Positions 51,065 to 59,619 of a stretch of DNA of 64,000 bases are shown piece after piece. Position numbers and translations under genes: made by a program. Where the stretch lies: assembly GCF_965219885.1 (NCBI RefSeq), contig NZ_CBDCOT010000009.1:744001-808000 (forward strand). The letters run 5' to 3'. The stretch comes from Curvivirga sp965219885 (GTDB taxonomy: Bacteria; Pseudomonadota; Alphaproteobacteria; UBA8366; Aestuariispiraceae). Positions within the stretch are counted from its first letter, which is position 1, and each line of letters opens with the position of its first letter. The notes under the pieces were generated by a model. It did not search any database. It saw nothing but the letters and a program-made list of their open reading frames with translations, and was not told the origin of the DNA.

Positions 51065-53140
51065 TTATGTACGCGTACGCATATCTTCCAAGAATACGTT
51101 TACTTCGGATGAAAGTTGATCTGCACGCTGACCCAGCTCTTCCATGACTTCAGCCATAGAGGAAGCGGCTTGCCCGACATCTTTAGCTTCTTCGGATACA
51201 TCACGTAACGCGGATTCAACTTCACTGGTACTACCAGAAGCTTCTTGCGCCCCACGTGCAATTTCCTGCGTCGCCGAAGCTTGTTCTTCAACTGCTGAGG
51301 CCACAGAGGTTGTGATCTCATCAACATTAGAGATAGTTTCACGAATTTCAGAAATCGCAACAACGGTCTTATTGGTAACAGCCTGCATATCACTCACTTG
51401 TGCTGCGATCTCACCTGTTGCGTTTGCCGTTTGATTAGCAAGAGATTTCACCTCATTCGCAACAACCGCAAATCCTTTACCCGCATCCCCCGCGCGGGCC
51501 GCTTCAATGGTTGCATTCAAAGCCAAAAGATTTGTCTGTTCTGCAATATCATTAATTAAACCAACAACTTGACCAATATTTGCGGCGGTTTCAGATAGTG
51601 CTTCTACCGTCTGGTTCGTATCATCTGCTTTAGATGCTGCATCACGGGAAATACCCGCAACTTCCGCAATACGATGTGATATTTCATCTACAGATGCGGA
51701 TAACTCTTCTGCAGATGCTGCCATGGTTTGCACATTCATGGTCGCATTTTCCATAGACCGGGAAACAACCCCCATGCGGTTCATGCTACTTTCCGCATTC
51801 GCAGTAACCTGACCGGTATTTGATTTCGCAGATGACACCCCATCCAATACATGATCAGAAATAGAAGTAATGGATTTTTCAAAATCATCCGCTAGCTTCA
51901 GCATGCTGGCACGGCGTTCTTCAGCATTTTTCTTTTCTAATTCTTCATGTTGGGCCTGAAGACGTTTATTTTCCTGCATACCGTCTTTGAAATGGTCAAG
52001 TGCACGGGCCATATCCCCAATCTCATCTTCATCTTCTAAAGACGGGATATCAATACTGGTATCACCTTTCGCCAGTTTATCCATTAAGCCCGTCATCACG
52101 CCAATTGGTTTGGCGACACCAGAACCGACGAAATAATAAACTGTCGCCCCAAGGAGGATTGCAATCAACGCAATAATAATAATGAAGTTGCGCGTTTCAT
52201 TGGCTTTTTCGAATACTTTGGATGTCGGGGCATGGATAACCAAAGCCCAGTTTTCATCTGTACCAAAGTTAACCGGAACACTGATCATGTTATAGGCAAC
52301 GCCATCCAGCACACCATTACTGATAACCGTTTCACCGGTCACGACCTCTTTTAAGATATCCTGGTAGAGTTGTTCTTCCGCCACAGTTCCTAGTTTTGAC
52401 GTATCTGAATGGGCAACCCATTGACCATCATGACTTAATAAATAGGCAAACCCTTCTTCATAGGGTCTTACTTGCGATACAATTTCCACGATATCGTCCA
52501 AGGATGTATCAATAGTTACAATACCGATTGCTTTACCTGAAGCATTTTGCATCGGGATAGAAGCGGTGGTCATTAATACATCCACGCCTTCTACCGGATA
52601 AATGTAAGGAGGCGTAATCAAGCTACGATTTTCACGAACCGGGCGATCATACCATTCACCTGTGCCCGCTTCCGGACTCATATCCAATGCTTCAACCCCG
52701 ACGCCACTTGCCGTATTAAAGAAATAAGGAACATAACGACCCGTAGCATCTGAATATTTACTACCCTTCATGCCCGCATCATCGCCATTAAACTGATTTG
52801 GCTCCCACGCGGTTGTAGAACCAACATATTGAGGGTTGGCAGCAACAACGCCGCTTGCAGCTTCCGCCACATTTTCCGGCGTATGTAAGTTTTGCGCCTG
52901 CAGTCCTTCAATAGAGGACGCCAAAACTTCCGCAGTGATAACAGCTTGACCTAATTGCTTCTCGATATTTTCAGCGGCTTCGCGTGCAAGCGTCTTGATA
53001 ATCTTTTCACTATCTTCTTCAGCCATATTATTTAACTGATAAGTTGCAAAAAAACCAAGTAAGGCACTGGCAATAACAATGACTGTTACGCCTGACGCCA
53101 CGATCCTTCCCCGCAACGTTTTAAATGGTAATTTGATCAT
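51065..53140 (-). CDS. Methyl-accepting chemotaxis protein with double-Cache sensor
   Basis: A 691-residue chemoreceptor: TM1 about 13-35, periplasmic double-Cache domain about 40-310 (GEWYDRPVRENRSLITPPYI, TIDTSLDDI, YLLSHDGQWVAHSD), TM2 about 319-338, HAMP about 340-395, and a signalling domain with the conserved tip EQTNLLALNATIEAARAG. There is no CheR-binding pentapeptide at the C-terminus. dCache domains bind amino acids, amines or organic acids. I cannot confirm the amino-acid-specific motif by eye. Confidence 0.93.
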   Translation of the reverse strand: MIKLPFKTLRGRIVASGVTVIVIASALLGFFATYQLNNMAEEDSEKIIKTLAREAAENIEKQLGQAVITAEVLASSIEGLQAQNLHTPENVAEAASGVVAANPQYVGSTTAWEPNQFNGDDAGMKGSKYSDATGRYVPYFFNTASGVGVEALDMSPEAGTGEWYDRPVRENRSLITPPYIYPVEGVDVLMTTASIPMQNASGKAIGIVTIDTSLDDIVEIVSQVRPYEEGFAYLLSHDGQWVAHSDTSKLGTVAEEQLYQDILKEVVTGETVISNGVLDGVAYNMISVPVNFGTDENWALVIHAPTSKVFEKANETRNFIIIIALIAILLGATVYYFVGSGVAKPIGVMTGLMDKLAKGDTSIDIPSLEDEDEIGDMARALDHFKDGMQENKRLQAQHEELEKKNAEERRASMLKLADDFEKSITSISDHVLDGVSSAKSNTGQVTANAESSMNRMGVVSRSMENATMNVQTMAASAEELSASVDEISHRIAEVAGISRDAASKADDTNQTVEALSETAANIGQVVGLINDIAEQTNLLALNATIEAARAGDAGKGFAVVANEVKSLANQTANATGEIAAQVSDMQAVTNKTVVAISEIRETISNVDEITTSVASAVEEQASATQEIARGAQEASGSTSEVESALRDVSEEAKDVGQAASSMAEVMEELGQRADQLSSEVNVFLEDMRTRT

Positions 53141-53281
53141 AATCCTATTCCCTAACTATCGAGTTATTTTTGTTCATTATTTCCCTCAAATCACACTATA
53201 ATCGCGAAATTAAAATTAAGTAAATTTATTTTTAGTTTAATTTATAATCATAATAACCAGCATAGGGTTGAAAAACCATCC

Positions 53282-53944
53282 ATGAACCATTTCAAAGACA
53301 TCGCACAAGAACTATATGATTTTGCTTATGATCATGATGATTCCAGCCAAATCATGTCTTTTTTTTATGATAGAATTACAATTTTCATAAATGAAGGTTT
53401 AAAATCACCTGAATTACGAGGTGAGAAATTGGATTGCAGTACAGGCTGTGCCTCTTGTTGTCACCTACCTGTAAAATGCCCACCCGAAACGATCTTTTTT
53501 ATTGCCTATTGTCTACAAACCGCCTTGCCAGAGGAACAGATTAAGGAGCTTAAATCCGTTCTTACTTTATATGCACTAGAATGGAATCAAATATCTGAAA
53601 ACAAAAAACTTTTCACTCGGTTGCCTTGTCCGTTTCTCGATCCAAATAATGCTTGTATGATTTATGAAATACGACCATTTTCTTGTCGTGCTTTCACATC
53701 AACAGATGTACGCGTATGTGAGCATTTATTAACCCATCCAAATGATGAAAGCATAACAGTTACGCAAAATAGTTTCGTATTTGCCCTTTTTCAGCTCGCA
53801 ACAACTATTCTTTCTTCCGTTGCGAAATCTAAAAACAGAGATACAAGCCAAGTGTATTTCATACCGTCCTTGTTAATTGCACTGGAAAATCATGAATTAG
53901 AGTCTGATTGGAAAAGCGGAAAAAAACTTCCATATAGCGATTAA
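53282..53944 (+). CDS. YkgJ-family cysteine-cluster protein
   Basis: A 220-residue protein with the zinc/iron-chelating cysteine cluster of the YkgJ family: C52, C56, C59, C60 and C66 (DCSTGCASCCHLPVKC). Later come CPFLD, CMIYEIRPFSCR and VCEH. It is probably cytoplasmic. The molecular role of the family is not established. It is alone, between the Cache chemoreceptor (divergent) and the biotin operon. Confidence 0.85.
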   Translation: MNHFKDIAQELYDFAYDHDDSSQIMSFFYDRITIFINEGLKSPELRGEKLDCSTGCASCCHLPVKCPPETIFFIAYCLQTALPEEQIKELKSVLTLYALEWNQISENKKLFTRLPCPFLDPNNACMIYEIRPFSCRAFTSTDVRVCEHLLTHPNDESITVTQNSFVFALFQLATTILSSVAKSKNRDTSQVYFIPSLLIALENHELESDWKSGKKLPYSD

Positions 53945-54083
53945 TCTCAACAAGTTGAAACCATTCATTTTTTGCGTACGCGTACCTCAAGAACCGCAGA
54001 ATTTAGCCATTTTTTTACATTTTGACGCTTGCATAAATCACAAAAAAAAGCCAAAAGAATGCCAACAAATTCGAAACCACAGA

Positions 54084-54126
54084 TATAATTGATATTACTC
54101 AGGAAATTACAGAATTATCTCTGTAA
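54084..54126 (+). promoter_or_regulatory. Candidate promoter and operator of the bioYMN operon
   Basis: A consensus -10 TATAAT lies at 54084-54089, without a clear -35. Just downstream is a perfect inverted repeat TTACAGA-N6-TCTGTAA (54107-54126), about +11 to +30 from the expected start, a position where a bound repressor would block elongation. It does not match the BioR consensus TTATCTATAA. The regulator is unknown. Confidence 0.45.
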
Positions 54127-54155
54127 AACAAATAAAAGATTTAAGGGATTCACTT

Positions 54156-54707
54156 ATGGATATTAAGCATTCAGTATATATCGCACTTTTTGCTGCTATT
54201 ACCGCAGCTCTTGGCATCTTCCCACCAATTAACATTGCTGCTTTAGGCGTTCCTATTACCGCACAATCCCTAGCAGTTATGTTAGCAGGTGGCATTTTAG
54301 GTGCCAAACGTGGTGCATTATCAATGGTATTATTCCTTGTTTTGGTTGCTGTTGGTCTACCATTATTGTCCGGCGGCCGCGGCGGCTTTGGTATCTTTGC
54401 AGGTCCTAGCGGTGGTTTCCTATTAAGTTGGATCGTTGGTGCTTATGTCGCTGGTCATATTGTTGAAAAAGCATGGAACAAATTAAATGTTGTTTATGCA
54501 TTCGTTGCAGCAGCGGTTGGTGGCATTGTGGTCGTCTATGCGATTGGTATTCCATGGGTTGCTGTTGCCGCTGAAATCAGTTTCAATAAAGCATTCGTAG
54601 GTTCCATGGCATATGTACCGGGTGATTTAATCAAAGCCGTGATTGCAACAGCAGTTATTCTGGTTGTAAAAAAATCTTACCCGATCATTTCTAAATCTGA
54701 AGACTAA
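54156..54707 (+). CDS. bioY: Biotin transporter substrate-binding protein (S component)
   Basis: A 183-residue membrane protein of the BioY family with six hydrophobic segments. Conserved segments are LGVPITAQSLAVMLAGGILGAKRG and GPSGGFLLSW. BioY binds biotin and, with BioM and BioN, forms an energy-coupling-factor importer. Its stop overlaps the bioM start by one base. Confidence 0.94.
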   Translation: MDIKHSVYIALFAAITAALGIFPPINIAALGVPITAQSLAVMLAGGILGAKRGALSMVLFLVLVAVGLPLLSGGRGGFGIFAGPSGGFLLSWIVGAYVAGHIVEKAWNKLNVVYAFVAAAVGGIVVVYAIGIPWVAVAAEISFNKAFVGSMAYVPGDLIKAVIATAVILVVKKSYPIISKSED

Positions 54708-55384
54708 TGATCAAATTCGATTCAGTCAGCGTTAAAAAGGAAGGTCGCGTTATTTTGCGCGATCTTTCTTTATGTCTGGATCAAAAGCGCATTGGGATCA
54801 TTGGACATAATGGATCTGGCAAAAGCACCTTTATCAGACTTATCAATGGCATTGAGATGCCTGCAACCGGTCAAGTCAGTGTCAACGATTTATATACAGA
54901 TAAAAACCGCAAAGAAGTCCTAAAACGCGTTGGTTTTGTTTTTCAAAACCCGGAAAATCAAATTATCTATCCGATGGTGCGCGAAGATCTGGCTTTTGGT
55001 TTAAAAAACCGTCGTCTGTCAAAATCAGAAATTAGTGACCGTATCCAACAGACTGCTGAAATGTTTGGCGTGTCTGACCTACTTGATCGATTAAGTCATA
55101 CTTTGAGTGGTGGTGAAAAACAGCTTGTTGCCATTCTCAGTATTCTGATTATGGATCCGGATCATATTGTGCTTGATGAACCGACCACTTTGCTTGATCT
55201 CCAAAATAAAAAGAAAATCATGGATATTTTGGATAATTTGAACCAACAGATTTTAGTTGTGTCCCATGATTTGGAATTCCTCAAGAGTTACGACCATATT
55301 TTGCGTTTTGAGCAAGGCCAACTTATTGATCAAGGTAAACCAGACGACGTTATCACCAAATATATAGAAGATGCGCTATGTTAA
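54707..55384 (+). CDS. bioM: Biotin ECF transporter ATPase
   Basis: A 225-residue ABC ATPase: Walker A GHNGSGKST (33-41), Q-loop in FQNPENQI, signature LSGGEKQ, Walker B IVLDEP, and switch histidine in VVSHD. The FQNPENQ segment is typical of ECF-type ATPases. It overlaps bioN by 7 bp. Confidence 0.95.
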   Translation: MIKFDSVSVKKEGRVILRDLSLCLDQKRIGIIGHNGSGKSTFIRLINGIEMPATGQVSVNDLYTDKNRKEVLKRVGFVFQNPENQIIYPMVREDLAFGLKNRRLSKSEISDRIQQTAEMFGVSDLLDRLSHTLSGGEKQLVAILSILIMDPDHIVLDEPTTLLDLQNKKKIMDILDNLNQQILVVSHDLEFLKSYDHILRFEQGQLIDQGKPDDVITKYIEDALC

Positions 55385-56001
55385 GCGGTCTCTATATAGA
55401 AGGTACAACGCTCTTACATAGAACAGGGCCAGGAAAGAAAATCTTGTCTCTTGTCCTTACCGGCACAGGGCTATTTTTAATCCGCGATCTGACAGTTCTC
55501 GCCAGTTGCTTTGCTGTTATTATCGGCCTTTATTTTACAGCTGGTATCCCTGCGAAAGTCATGCTGCGTCAATTACGGCCGGCCGCCATCCTTTTGATTG
55601 TTATTTTTATCGTTCAATATTTCAGTAATTCACTTGAACTTGCGACTTTAATCGTATTGCGCTTTGCTTGTTTAATATTAGCGGCTTCATTGATTACCTT
55701 AACCACCCGAACATCTGATATGGTTGAAGGTATCGAGCGTGGATTAAAGCCTCTCCATAAAATCTTACCCGTAGAACGAGTTAGCCTCACGATCAGCTTA
55801 TGCATTCGTTTTATCCCAACAATTCAAGCCATCACGGAAGAGGTCAAAGAAGCACAATATGCAAGAGGTTTATCCACAAATATCTTTGCCATTGCGGTTC
55901 CAGTAATTATACGCACGCTAAAAATGGCTGATGAGATATCTGAGGCAATCTATGCCAGAAGCTTTGAAACCGAACCTTACCATCCTGATCTGGATAAATA
56001 A
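55378..56001 (+). CDS. bioN: Biotin ECF transporter transmembrane (T) protein
   Basis: A 207-residue membrane protein with the two cytoplasmic coupling motifs of T components: AQYARGL and IYARSFE near the C-terminus. It links BioM to BioY. The gene overlaps bioM at its start and is followed after 12 bp by an acyl-CoA ligase gene, so the operon does not end with the transporter. Confidence 0.92.
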   Translation: MLSGLYIEGTTLLHRTGPGKKILSLVLTGTGLFLIRDLTVLASCFAVIIGLYFTAGIPAKVMLRQLRPAAILLIVIFIVQYFSNSLELATLIVLRFACLILAASLITLTTRTSDMVEGIERGLKPLHKILPVERVSLTISLCIRFIPTIQAITEEVKEAQYARGLSTNIFAIAVPVIIRTLKMADEISEAIYARSFETEPYHPDLDK

Positions 56002-56013
56002 GGGACTGCGCCT

Positions 56014-57453
56014 ATGTCCCATATTGATATCTTTCATCAAATTAAATATCACGCCGCAAGCTTTCCAGATAAAACCGCAATCATATTAGATAGAAATCGT
56101 ATTACCTATGCAGATTTCTTTCAAAAAATCCAAACCTATCAACATTGTTTTCACGATAAGCCTAGCCAATTAATTGCGACCATTCTCCCTAATCAGCACG
56201 CATTTGAATTATTGAGTATCTTCATTGCCGCCACGAGTTTGGGGCATAACACAGAAGTTTTGAATTCCGATTGGCCAGAAGAAATCATCGACACAATATT
56301 GCAGGAACAAAACCCGGACCTCATTCTCACCAATGCAGGCTTACCTATCCATCAATCCGCTAAGAATCCCGCGATAAACACTAACACTGATCTGGCTTTC
56401 TATACGGGCTTTACATCTGGATCTACTGGCGGGCCAAAGGGGTTTGTAAGGTCGCAACAATCCTGGTTGGACAGTTTTAAAGCGGATCAACAGGTATTTA
56501 GCTTTCATAAGGATGATGTAATTATCGCACCGGGCAGTCTGGCGCATTCCCTCTTCTTTTATGCTGCTATACGTGGATTGTATCTAGGCGCAACCATTGT
56601 CTTATCCCGTCATTTCCGACCTGATCGCATTTTAAAACAAATTCAAGATTTCAAAGTCACAATTGCCTATATGACACCGACACAAATTCGATCAATTATC
56701 GATGCGGTTAAACCAAGTGATCCTCCCTTAAACAAGATGCGCTTGATCTTGTCATCCGGATCAAAGTTACCTTTAGCATGGCTGGATGACATTTCCTCAG
56801 TATTTCCAATGCAGGAAACTTATGAATTTTATGGCACGTCAGAACTTAGTTATATTTCTGCAAACAAGCTCACTCCACAATCAGATAGCACAAATGTCGG
56901 GCAGGCTTTTCCATTTGTTGATCTTCTGATCCTTGATCAAAACAAAAATTCTGTTCCCGTTGGTGAAACAGGTCAAATATTTGTCAGAAGTAAATTTAAA
57001 TTTATGGGATATGCCCTTCCCAACCGCCAAACAGATATGGGGCATTGCCAGATATACCAGGATTATATCTCTATTGGCGATCTCGGCTTTTTAGATAAAA
57101 AAAATAATCTGCATCTTATCGGTCGCATTGATCGAATGTTCCAATCTATGGGTCGTAATATCTATCCAGAAGAAATCGAAAAGGTTTTACAATCTTCGCC
57201 CAACCTAAACCATGCGGCCGTTTTTAAAGAAGCAGATGAAAAACGTGAAAATACAATCGCAGCGGTTATTTTAAAATCGGAAGCTCCGCAACTTTCTAAC
57301 ATGATCCAGTATTGTCGCGAAAAATTACCAAGCTATAGTATTCCTTATCGCTTTTATATGATTGATCATTGGCCAAGAACCGTCTCAGATAAAACGGATC
57401 TCAAATTATTAGAAACAAAACTAGCCAAAGAAGAGTTGGAAATACTTAAATGA
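56014..57453 (+). CDS. AMP-dependent acyl-CoA ligase linked to biotin uptake
   Basis: A 479-residue adenylate-forming enzyme: P-loop TSGSTGGPKG, YEFYGTSE (A5), SIGDLGFLD (A7), GRIDRMFQSMGRNIYPEEIE (A8) and the C-terminal lysine region PRTVSDKTDLK. It would activate a carboxylate as its CoA thioester. It is shorter than typical long-chain acyl-CoA synthetases. Placement directly after bioYMN and before a thiolase and a MaoC-like gene suggests a role in handling biotin, a biotin precursor or a biotin-related acid. That is inference. Confidence 0.88.
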   Translation: MSHIDIFHQIKYHAASFPDKTAIILDRNRITYADFFQKIQTYQHCFHDKPSQLIATILPNQHAFELLSIFIAATSLGHNTEVLNSDWPEEIIDTILQEQNPDLILTNAGLPIHQSAKNPAINTNTDLAFYTGFTSGSTGGPKGFVRSQQSWLDSFKADQQVFSFHKDDVIIAPGSLAHSLFFYAAIRGLYLGATIVLSRHFRPDRILKQIQDFKVTIAYMTPTQIRSIIDAVKPSDPPLNKMRLILSSGSKLPLAWLDDISSVFPMQETYEFYGTSELSYISANKLTPQSDSTNVGQAFPFVDLLILDQNKNSVPVGETGQIFVRSKFKFMGYALPNRQTDMGHCQIYQDYISIGDLGFLDKKNNLHLIGRIDRMFQSMGRNIYPEEIEKVLQSSPNLNHAAVFKEADEKRENTIAAVILKSEAPQLSNMIQYCREKLPSYSIPYRFYMIDHWPRTVSDKTDLKLLETKLAKEELEILK

Positions 57454-58571
57454 CAAAGGTCTATATGATAGCTGCGAAACGATCCGCCGTTGTGCCTAGA
57501 AATGGTGCTTTTGCCTCTTTAGGCCTTCATGATCTTGCCGCACCTGTTATCAAAGATCTTTTAAAATCTGCTCAAATCAAAACTGGTCAAATTGATAGTT
57601 TGTTTTTGGGGAATGCGCTTTATGGTGGCGGTAATCCAGCAAGAATGACGGCGCTTGCAGCCAGATTACCTGAAGGAATTCCAGCCTTTAGTATCGATAC
57701 ACAATGTTGTTCAGGTATGGATAGTATTATTCTTGCGGCACAACGTATTGCATCTGGACAGGATAAAATTGCGATTGCGGGTGGTGCAGAATCTTACAGT
57801 CGTTCACCGCGGCGATTTAAACGCGCGCTTTCTGTGGATGAAGAAGATATAGAATATCTTCGCCCTCCATTTGCCCCATGGCCTGACCGGGACCCGGATA
57901 TGCTGACATCTGCAGCGAAACTTGCGGCGGATTACAAAATCACAAGAATAAATCAAGAAGAATTCGCCATTGAAAGTCATCGCAAATCAGGGTCCGCATT
58001 GGATGAAATTACACCAATCCACGATATTACTGCAGATCAATTCACCCGTAATCTTTCCGCCAAAACTTGTGCAAAACTCCCTATCTTAGAAGGCGATACA
58101 GAATATGGCTTAACCAGCGCTACAACTGCTGTGGAGGCAGATGCAGCAGCCTTTGTAGTTTTAGCCAATCAAGAAATCGTTGATAAACTAAGAATAGAAA
58201 ATGCGCTTCTTATTCTGGATAGCCAATCTCAAGGCGGTGATCCTATTTATCCAGCTTTGGCGCCGATAGTAGCCACCAGAACCTTGATGCAACGGCAAAA
58301 TATATCTCCTGAAGAAATCAACAAATTTGAAGTAATGGAAGCTTTTGCAGTTCAGGCTATGATTTATCAGAACCATTTCAAAATCCCTAGTGAGAAACTT
58401 AATCTAGGTGGTGGCGGATTATCACGCGGACATCCAATAGGCGCTTCTGGTGCAATCAATCTTGTCAGATTATGGTATGAGTTACAACATTCACCTAACG
58501 GTTCAAAAGGGCTGGCGACGATTGCAGCCGCGGGTGGTTTAGGCACAGCTATATTGTTGGAAAAACCATGA
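57450..58571 (+). CDS. Thiolase-family protein with altered active site
   Basis: A 373-residue thiolase-fold protein. The nucleophile cysteine is present (C86 in TQCCSG), as is the histidine of GGGLSRGHPIGASGA. Two normally fixed positions are changed. The NEAFA asparagine is methionine (EVMEAFAVQ), and the C-terminal catalytic cysteine of the CxGGG motif is alanine (TIAAAGGLG). Standard Claisen condensation or thiolysis may therefore be impaired or altered. It overlaps the ligase gene by 4 bp and the MaoC-like gene by 4 bp, so the three are tightly co-translated. Confidence 0.87.
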   Translation: MTKVYMIAAKRSAVVPRNGAFASLGLHDLAAPVIKDLLKSAQIKTGQIDSLFLGNALYGGGNPARMTALAARLPEGIPAFSIDTQCCSGMDSIILAAQRIASGQDKIAIAGGAESYSRSPRRFKRALSVDEEDIEYLRPPFAPWPDRDPDMLTSAAKLAADYKITRINQEEFAIESHRKSGSALDEITPIHDITADQFTRNLSAKTCAKLPILEGDTEYGLTSATTAVEADAAAFVVLANQEIVDKLRIENALLILDSQSQGGDPIYPALAPIVATRTLMQRQNISPEEINKFEVMEAFAVQAMIYQNHFKIPSEKLNLGGGGLSRGHPIGASGAINLVRLWYELQHSPNGSKGLATIAAAGGLGTAILLEKP

Positions 58572-58999
58572 TAAACATAAAGATACCAAGCCAACTTTCA
58601 GATTATATAGATCAAGAAATTATATATCCCGACAATATTCAGTTTGGAAAAAAGGATTTGAAAGACTTTTTACGCTTAAGTCAGGATAAAACAGACATTC
58701 ATAATCCAGAGATCACAGAACAACCTGTTATTCCGGGTAATATGATCTTGATGAAGCTGCCGCGTTTTATTCAACAAATGATCAAAGTAGAAGAAATTCA
58801 ATCTGTTATGACAGTGGGTTATGATAAAATCAGTTTCAAATCGCCCTTACATATAGATCAAGAATTTAAACTTTCTCTAACTTGCACAAATCTACGAAAA
58901 CGTGGGGAAACTTATTTCTTATCGCAGGAAATTAAACTCAAACATCCCGCGGATAGTATGATTTTCTGCCAGATACAGATAAATGACTTATATCGGTAA
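58568..58999 (+). CDS. MaoC-like hotdog-fold protein
   Basis: A 143-residue single hotdog domain. The segment FLRLSQDKTDIHNP matches the D-x4-H hydratase motif of MaoC/R-hydratases, and PVIPGNMILMKL replaces the usual IAHG-type helix start. R-specific enoyl-CoA hydration or dehydration is the usual activity. It is the last gene of bioYMN-ligase-thiolase-maoC, overlapping the thiolase by 4 bp. Confidence 0.78.
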   Translation: MINIKIPSQLSDYIDQEIIYPDNIQFGKKDLKDFLRLSQDKTDIHNPEITEQPVIPGNMILMKLPRFIQQMIKVEEIQSVMTVGYDKISFKSPLHIDQEFKLSLTCTNLRKRGETYFLSQEIKLKHPADSMIFCQIQINDLYR

Positions 59000-59155
59000 G
59001 TTGTATACATATCCTGTAAAATGTATCCATCTTATGTAAATCTGTTTATTCAATTTCATGCTATAATTCCTATATCTATTACTCAGTTTATAGGGAATTA
59101 GAGCCGCAAAAGGCCGCTTCCACCGAATACCGTATCAGGACCAGAGGAGCGACTG

Positions 59156-59617
59156 ATGAAATACGATCTCAAAATTAATGGGGAAACCCGTAGCGTTGAG
59201 GCGGATCCAGACACACCAATGTTATGGGTGATCCGCGATGAACTCGACATGACAGGCACTAAATTTGGATGCGGTGTGGCATCTTGTGGTGCGTGTACCA
59301 TTCATGTGGATGGTGAACCGACACGTTCTTGCCAAACAACTATCGAAGACGCAGTTGGTAGTGAAATTACCACAATTGAAGGCCTTAACGATAAGGTTGC
59401 TATGGCCGTACAAACAGCTTGGCGTGAAAAAGATGTTGTCCAATGTGGATATTGCCAATCCGGTCAGATCATGTCCGCAGTTGGTCTTCTGACTGAAAAC
59501 CCATCACCATCTGATGAAGAAATCGATGATTATATGGATGGTAATGCATGCCGTTGTGCAACTTATGTACGTATCAAAGATGCCATTAAACTGGCATCCA
59601 CACGATTGGAGGCATAA
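59156..59617 (+). CDS. iorA: Molybdenum hydroxylase iron-sulfur subunit (IorA type)
   Basis: A 153-residue two-cluster [2Fe-2S] protein: plant-type cluster cysteines C39, C44, C47 and C59 (GCGVASCGACTIH...SC) and the second cluster C97, C100, C132 and C134 (CGYCQSG; CRC). It carries electrons from the molybdenum subunit encoded 2 bp downstream. The start is set by AGAGGAG before ATG 59156. Confidence 0.92.
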   Translation: MKYDLKINGETRSVEADPDTPMLWVIRDELDMTGTKFGCGVASCGACTIHVDGEPTRSCQTTIEDAVGSEITTIEGLNDKVAMAVQTAWREKDVVQCGYCQSGQIMSAVGLLTENPSPSDEEIDDYMDGNACRCATYVRIKDAIKLASTRLEA

Positions 59618-59619
59618 TC

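Noticed and set aside
53976..53985. GTACGCGTAC palindrome after the YkgJ-family gene
   Set aside because: It is short, has no T-tract or promoter nearby, and is likely chance.
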